From Entophlyctis helioformis (lineage: Eukaryota; Chytridiomycota; Chytridiomycetes; Chytridiales; Chytriomycetaceae): 19,787 nt of DNA. How positions within the stretch are numbered: position 1 is the stretch's first letter; the number at the start of each line of letters is the position of its first letter. The notes beneath the pieces are model-generated. The model saw nothing but the letters and a program-made list of their open reading frames with translations. It did no database searches and was not told the origin of the DNA. The DNA is taken from positions 1 through 19,787 of the forward strand of contig JAHLKH010000330.1 in NCBI GenBank assembly GCA_025526915.1. The letters run 5' to 3'. The translations under genes and the position numbers were made by a program. Below are positions 16,571-19,787 of the stretch, in pieces.

Positions 16571-17605
16571 TTAGTCGAAAGAGGCAGCAGCTGTCTCTGT
16601 GGCCATGGACCAAACGGTTGTCGAGCCACGCAACACAACCGTCTTGGATGCCGCTGCATGCGCCGTTACATGGGCCGTTGCCGTGACCGACGACGCGTAT
16701 CCAGCCGGCGCAAACAGCTCTGGGCGATGGCCAAACATGGAGTTGTGGGTGCCAATGGCTGCCGTCGCGCGAGCATTGAACGGCATGGCCGTCACAAACG
16801 CCTTGAGCTGGCGCACCGAGATGGGCAGCGGCGCATCAACGACTGACCATTTGACGCCCTCTGCACACGGCGGAGTGGTCAGACTGCCCTCGTAGGACCA
16901 GGCCGTCGCGTTGGTCGCCCACCGGGCCACCTCATCCAGGCCGACCGACACGGGCTGGCTGGCCCCGACAGCCGGCAGTCCGCCCGCGACGATCGATTCC
17001 AGGAACGGCGAACCAAGGCCCTCGACGACATCGAACCACACACCCAGCACGGCAATAGCACCCGTCTCTGCCACGTGCACGAAATGCGCCTCGAGCGCGT
17101 AGCTTCTCCCGCGGCGATGGTGCTCGGCCGGTGCGTGGAAATGCAGCTGTTTGAGGGCATACGCCGTGGTGTCGTCTGTGCCGGCATACAGCATGTGCGG
17201 ACGGGCAGTGGGCGGCAGCGTGACCATGAGCGTGCGGCCCGTGTTGGCGAGCGACGCGTTGGCCAGCGGGGCGGCGGGCCACGACAGCCGGTGCGGCGGG
17301 TTGCGCGTCAAGGCCGTGTCGTCAAAGTTGATGGGCGACTGGTGCGTGCCGAGCGCGCATGTCGTGTAGGCGGGGTCGAGGGCCGCCCAAAAGGCTGCAC
17401 CCGACGCGCCTTCGTACGACCAGTTGTTGTCCTCGGCGCGACGGTGCAGGTGGTGCTGGTGCTCTGGACGCACAATGACGTCGGCGAGACAGTTGGCGTG
17501 CGCTGATACGGAGGCTGCTGTGCCAAGGAGCACGGCAAGAGCGGCGGCTGTTGTTGCGAGCGAGACTGCCAGCATGGTGTGTCTGATGGGTTTGTTGGCA
17601 ACCAC
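16571..17605 (-). CDS. Secreted alpha-class carbonic anhydrase
   Basis: 344 residues with an N-terminal signal peptide (hydrophobic core at about 12-33, cleavage likely near SVSA-HA). It catalyses reversible CO2 hydration outside the cell or in the secretory path. Alpha-CA hallmarks are WSYEG (62-66), QSPINF (89-94), zinc ligands H155, H157 (LHFHAPAEH) and H174 (EAHFVH), E161, and SLTTPPCAEGVKWSV (241-255) with the substrate-site Thr243. C83 and C247 match the disulfide of extracellular isoforms, and two N-glycosylation sequons occur (N116, N232). The NTGR motif at 121-124 has Arg where most active forms have the proton-shuttle His64. The second Met (17575) is an alternative start that keeps the signal peptide. 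No GPI-type tail is evident. Confidence 0.95.
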   Translation of the reverse strand: MVANKPIRHTMLAVSLATTAAALAVLLGTAASVSAHANCLADVIVRPEHQHHLHRRAEDNNWSYEGASGAAFWAALDPAYTTCALGTHQSPINFDDTALTRNPPHRLSWPAAPLANASLANTGRTLMVTLPPTARPHMLYAGTDDTTAYALKQLHFHAPAEHHRRGRSYALEAHFVHVAETGAIAVLGVWFDVVEGLGSPFLESIVAGGLPAVGASQPVSVGLDEVARWATNATAWSYEGSLTTPPCAEGVKWSVVDAPLPISVRQLKAFVTAMPFNARATAAIGTHNSMFGHRPELFAPAGYASSVTATAHVTAHAAASKTVVLRGSTTVWSMATETAAASFD

Positions 17606-17613
17606 ACTCGCTC

Positions 17614-17637
17614 AACAAACAAGGGCTTGTTTGTTGG
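17614..17637. promoter_or_regulatory. 11-bp inverted repeat just upstream of the carbonic anhydrase start
   Basis: CAACAAACAAG and its exact reverse complement are separated by 2 bp, ending 9 bp before the first ATG at 17605. A related copy (GTTTGTTGG) lies at 17591-17599. It could be an operator-like double site or a 5' UTR hairpin. Confidence 0.6.
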
Positions 17638-17679
17638 CACCAACAGGCACGACGCGTTCCATTACAGTTTCATTATCAG

Positions 17680-19660
17680 TCACGCGAAATCCACTTGAAT
17701 GTCGCCGTTTGTCAAACTCTTGATCGTCATGGTCGTGTCGACATCGAACCGCGACCCAATGTGGCCCTTGAACGTGTGCAGGTCAGTGCCATGGTGGCTT
17801 AGCCGCTTGCCTGCCCGCGTGACAGCCACGGTTCCATTCTCGGTCATCAGATGGCAGTCGCCGCTATAATGGGGGCTGTTCACCCGCACCACTGTACTGC
17901 CGGCCGTCTTGATGTCTGTCGCGGATCCGTCAAGCGGCTTGAGATCGAGGCAGACAACGTCGTCTCTGGCCATGGACGATGTGATGAGGCCGATGTAGTC
18001 GGAGAACGTGCCCGAGAGGCCGCCGGACACGGTCGCCACTGTTCCAATGCGCTTGCTCTTGACGGCGTCGCAGTCGCCCACAAAACACCGTGTCGGGCAG
18101 GCTGATGGTGCCCGTCACGACATCGACATTGAGCATGTCGGCAATGTGCAGTTTGCCAATGGTGCAGTTGCCCGACTTGGACGCATGCGACAGGGAGCGG
18201 GCCCACACGGTGTCTGCTCTGAAATGGCCCGAGAGCGACTCGATGTAGATCTTTTCGCGTACCGTCATGTCGGCCAGGTCCATGTTGCCTGCAACCGAGT
18301 TGAGCTGGAGATCGCCGCCCACGACAATGTCCTTGCAGAGTGTGGATCCCGACACCGACTCGATCCTGGCGTCTTGGTCGCACTCGATGGCGTCAATCTG
18401 GACACCGCCCGACCCCGTGTCGATCAGCAGCGTCTCGCACGCGACCATGGTGGACCGAATGCCGCCTGATACGCTCTTCAAGTACACCGGAGCAGCGCCA
18501 ATCATCTTGGTGGTTGTGATGTCGCCCTTGTTGGACTTGATGGTCAGATCCATCGACGCGTGCAGAGTGTCCACATCAACATTCGCATCGCCCGCATCGA
18601 TCGACAGCCGCTCCGCATGGATGCTGCCCGACCGAATCGTGCCCGTCGCGCTCGTCATCACCACCTCTGCAGCTGCGAGAGCCATGATCACAGCCACACC
18701 GCGCTTGCCTCCAGCGACGCGACCCGCTCGACGGTCGCCCCTTGCCCGATGTAGATACTGCCAGCATCCAGCACGGATGGCGAGACTGCGAGCATGGCTG
18801 ACCGACTCGCATGCCACATCGCCCTTGGCAGACGCAATCTGTACATCTCCGCCAAACACTGTGACGGCCACCCACGGTCACCGACCCCTCCTCCTTGGCC
18901 ACGATCGCCACGCTGCCATCACCCGCAACAACCGATCCAACCGGCCACGGTTCCCCGGACACGTCTCGACCGTCACGCCGAGCACAGCGGTCAGATCGCC
19001 GACGGCGACATCGTGTTTGGCACACATCCAGACCACCGAGCGGACCGACAGGGACTTGGCCGTCACGCGACTGCCTGCCGCAGACCACATCGGCGAGAAG
19101 TAGAACGGTACGAACGAGAGCGCCAGATCACCAAACGCCGCGGGGAAGTCGTCGGCAAAGTCGACCGAGCAGCCGCGGTCCGAGCCTCGGATGGACAGAC
19201 TGAGGCCTGCCTGGCACGAGTCGGGGATCCAGATCTCTATGGCGAGGGTGTATGGCGAGCCGAGCACGCGGCCCGCGACGCTCGACGGCGTGCGCAGGCT
19301 GAACGTGACGCCAGACGCCGTCATGGCCTGCGACACGGTGCCGATCGGCGTTGACGGTGCCGACCAGTCCGGCCTGCCCACAATCGTGTACGTGAGGCGC
19401 AAGCTGTCGGCACCTGCTGGATATGGATGCGGCTGTGGGCGTTGGCGTGGGCTGCCGCCGTCCGGTGCGGCTGCTAATCCTGCTTGCGAGGCTGCAGCCT
19501 CCTCTTGGGCGGACACTGATGCGGTGTCGGCGGGCAGCAGCCTGTGGATGGAGACGGAGATGGCGGCCGGGTCGATGACGTCGAGGGCCAGCGACGGCGG
19601 CGAGCGCCACAGGAACGTCTGCTTCTCGAGCAGCCGACTGCTGGGCAGCAGGCCGTACAT
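17680..19660 (-). CDS. DUF4097-like (toast-rack, putative adhesin) protein, frame broken at five homopolymers
   Basis: The start is CACCATG at 19660 and the end is a TGA at 17680. The N-terminal roughly 230 residues are a mixed hydrophobic region of unknown fold. From about 18970 on there is a repetitive beta-rich array with recurring short strands (GDVQIASAKGDV, SIHAERLSIDAGDANVD, IKSNKGDITT, IESVSGS, LNSVAGNMD, IESLSGHF). This resembles the toast-rack/DUF4097 solenoid of putative surface proteins, though only by pattern. Reading continuity needs five frame changes, at about 18965-18967, 18871-18873, 18775-18776, 18694-18695 and 18082-18085. Each fits one base lost or gained in a run of two to four identical bases, and together they restore a length divisible by three (about 659 codons) with no other stop. 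That pattern favours assembly error over decay. The function is unknown. Confidence 0.65.
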
Positions 19661-19787
19661 GGTGCCTGATGCTGCTCAAGGTGCTGGCAGGCTGCGAACG
19701 GTGTTTTGGGAAAGCGCTGGTGACGAGGCCAACGTGGCGTTGCACGGTTGGCTAACACGGCGTGTGCACCGCCTGCCACTTATTCGA
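19661..19787. promoter_or_regulatory. Upstream region of the DUF4097-like gene
   Basis: 127 bp to the window edge, upstream of the minus-strand start. I see no TATA box or E-box. Confidence 0.25.

Overview
The window is eukaryotic nuclear DNA from a GC-rich, gene-dense unicellular organism. The evidence is one cytosolic ribosomal protein gene split by a GT-AG intron, a second GT-AG intron with a CTAAC branch site, a nuclear tRNA-Val with pol III boxes, Gln/Ser/Ala-rich low-complexity proteins, an ANKRD40-type protein and an LTR retrotransposon. The mix fits an amoeboid protist, and a unicellular holozoan of the Capsaspora type would suit it, but no single gene proves a taxon.

Layout, left to right. 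1-5127 (minus) is one large spliced gene running off the left edge. It encodes a membrane protein with an N-terminal signal or anchor, four dibasic-flanked repeats, two hydrophobic segments and a very long Ser/Gln-rich tail. 5383-5601 (plus) is an orphan 3' end of an ankyrin-family gene, followed by a poly(A) signal. 5771-11455 is a complete Ty3/gypsy LTR retrotransposon on the minus strand, with 293-bp LTRs differing at two positions, a tRNA-iMet-like PBS, a polypurine tract, gag, and a pol with PR-RT-RNase H-IN order. Its 5' LTR ends 11 bp before a tRNA-Val(AAC) gene (11467-11540).

11647-12117 (plus) is an unrecognised ORF. 12279-13769 (minus) is an F-box-like/ankyrin repeat gene broken by one in-frame TAG. 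14363-15382 (minus) is an ANKRD40-like gene, head-to-head with RPS3 (15478-16421, plus, one 218-bp intron) across a 95-bp promoter that holds a perfect GTCACGTGAC palindrome. 16571-17605 (minus) is a secreted alpha-carbonic anhydrase. 17680-19660 (minus) is a DUF4097-like (toast-rack, putative adhesin) protein interrupted by five one-base length changes in short homopolymers.

No shared pathway links the host genes. The most informative parts are the retroelement (tRNA-adjacent insertion, gag and pol in one frame separated by a single UGA-CGG, pol running through the polypurine tract into the 3' LTR), the dibasic-repeat membrane protein, the compact RPS3/ANKRD40 divergent promoter, and the two ankyrin-family remnants. 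Seven one-base frame breaks (near 182, near 8645, and five between 18082 and 18967) can all be explained as homopolymer length changes. Assembly error must be excluded before any of these genes is called a pseudogene.
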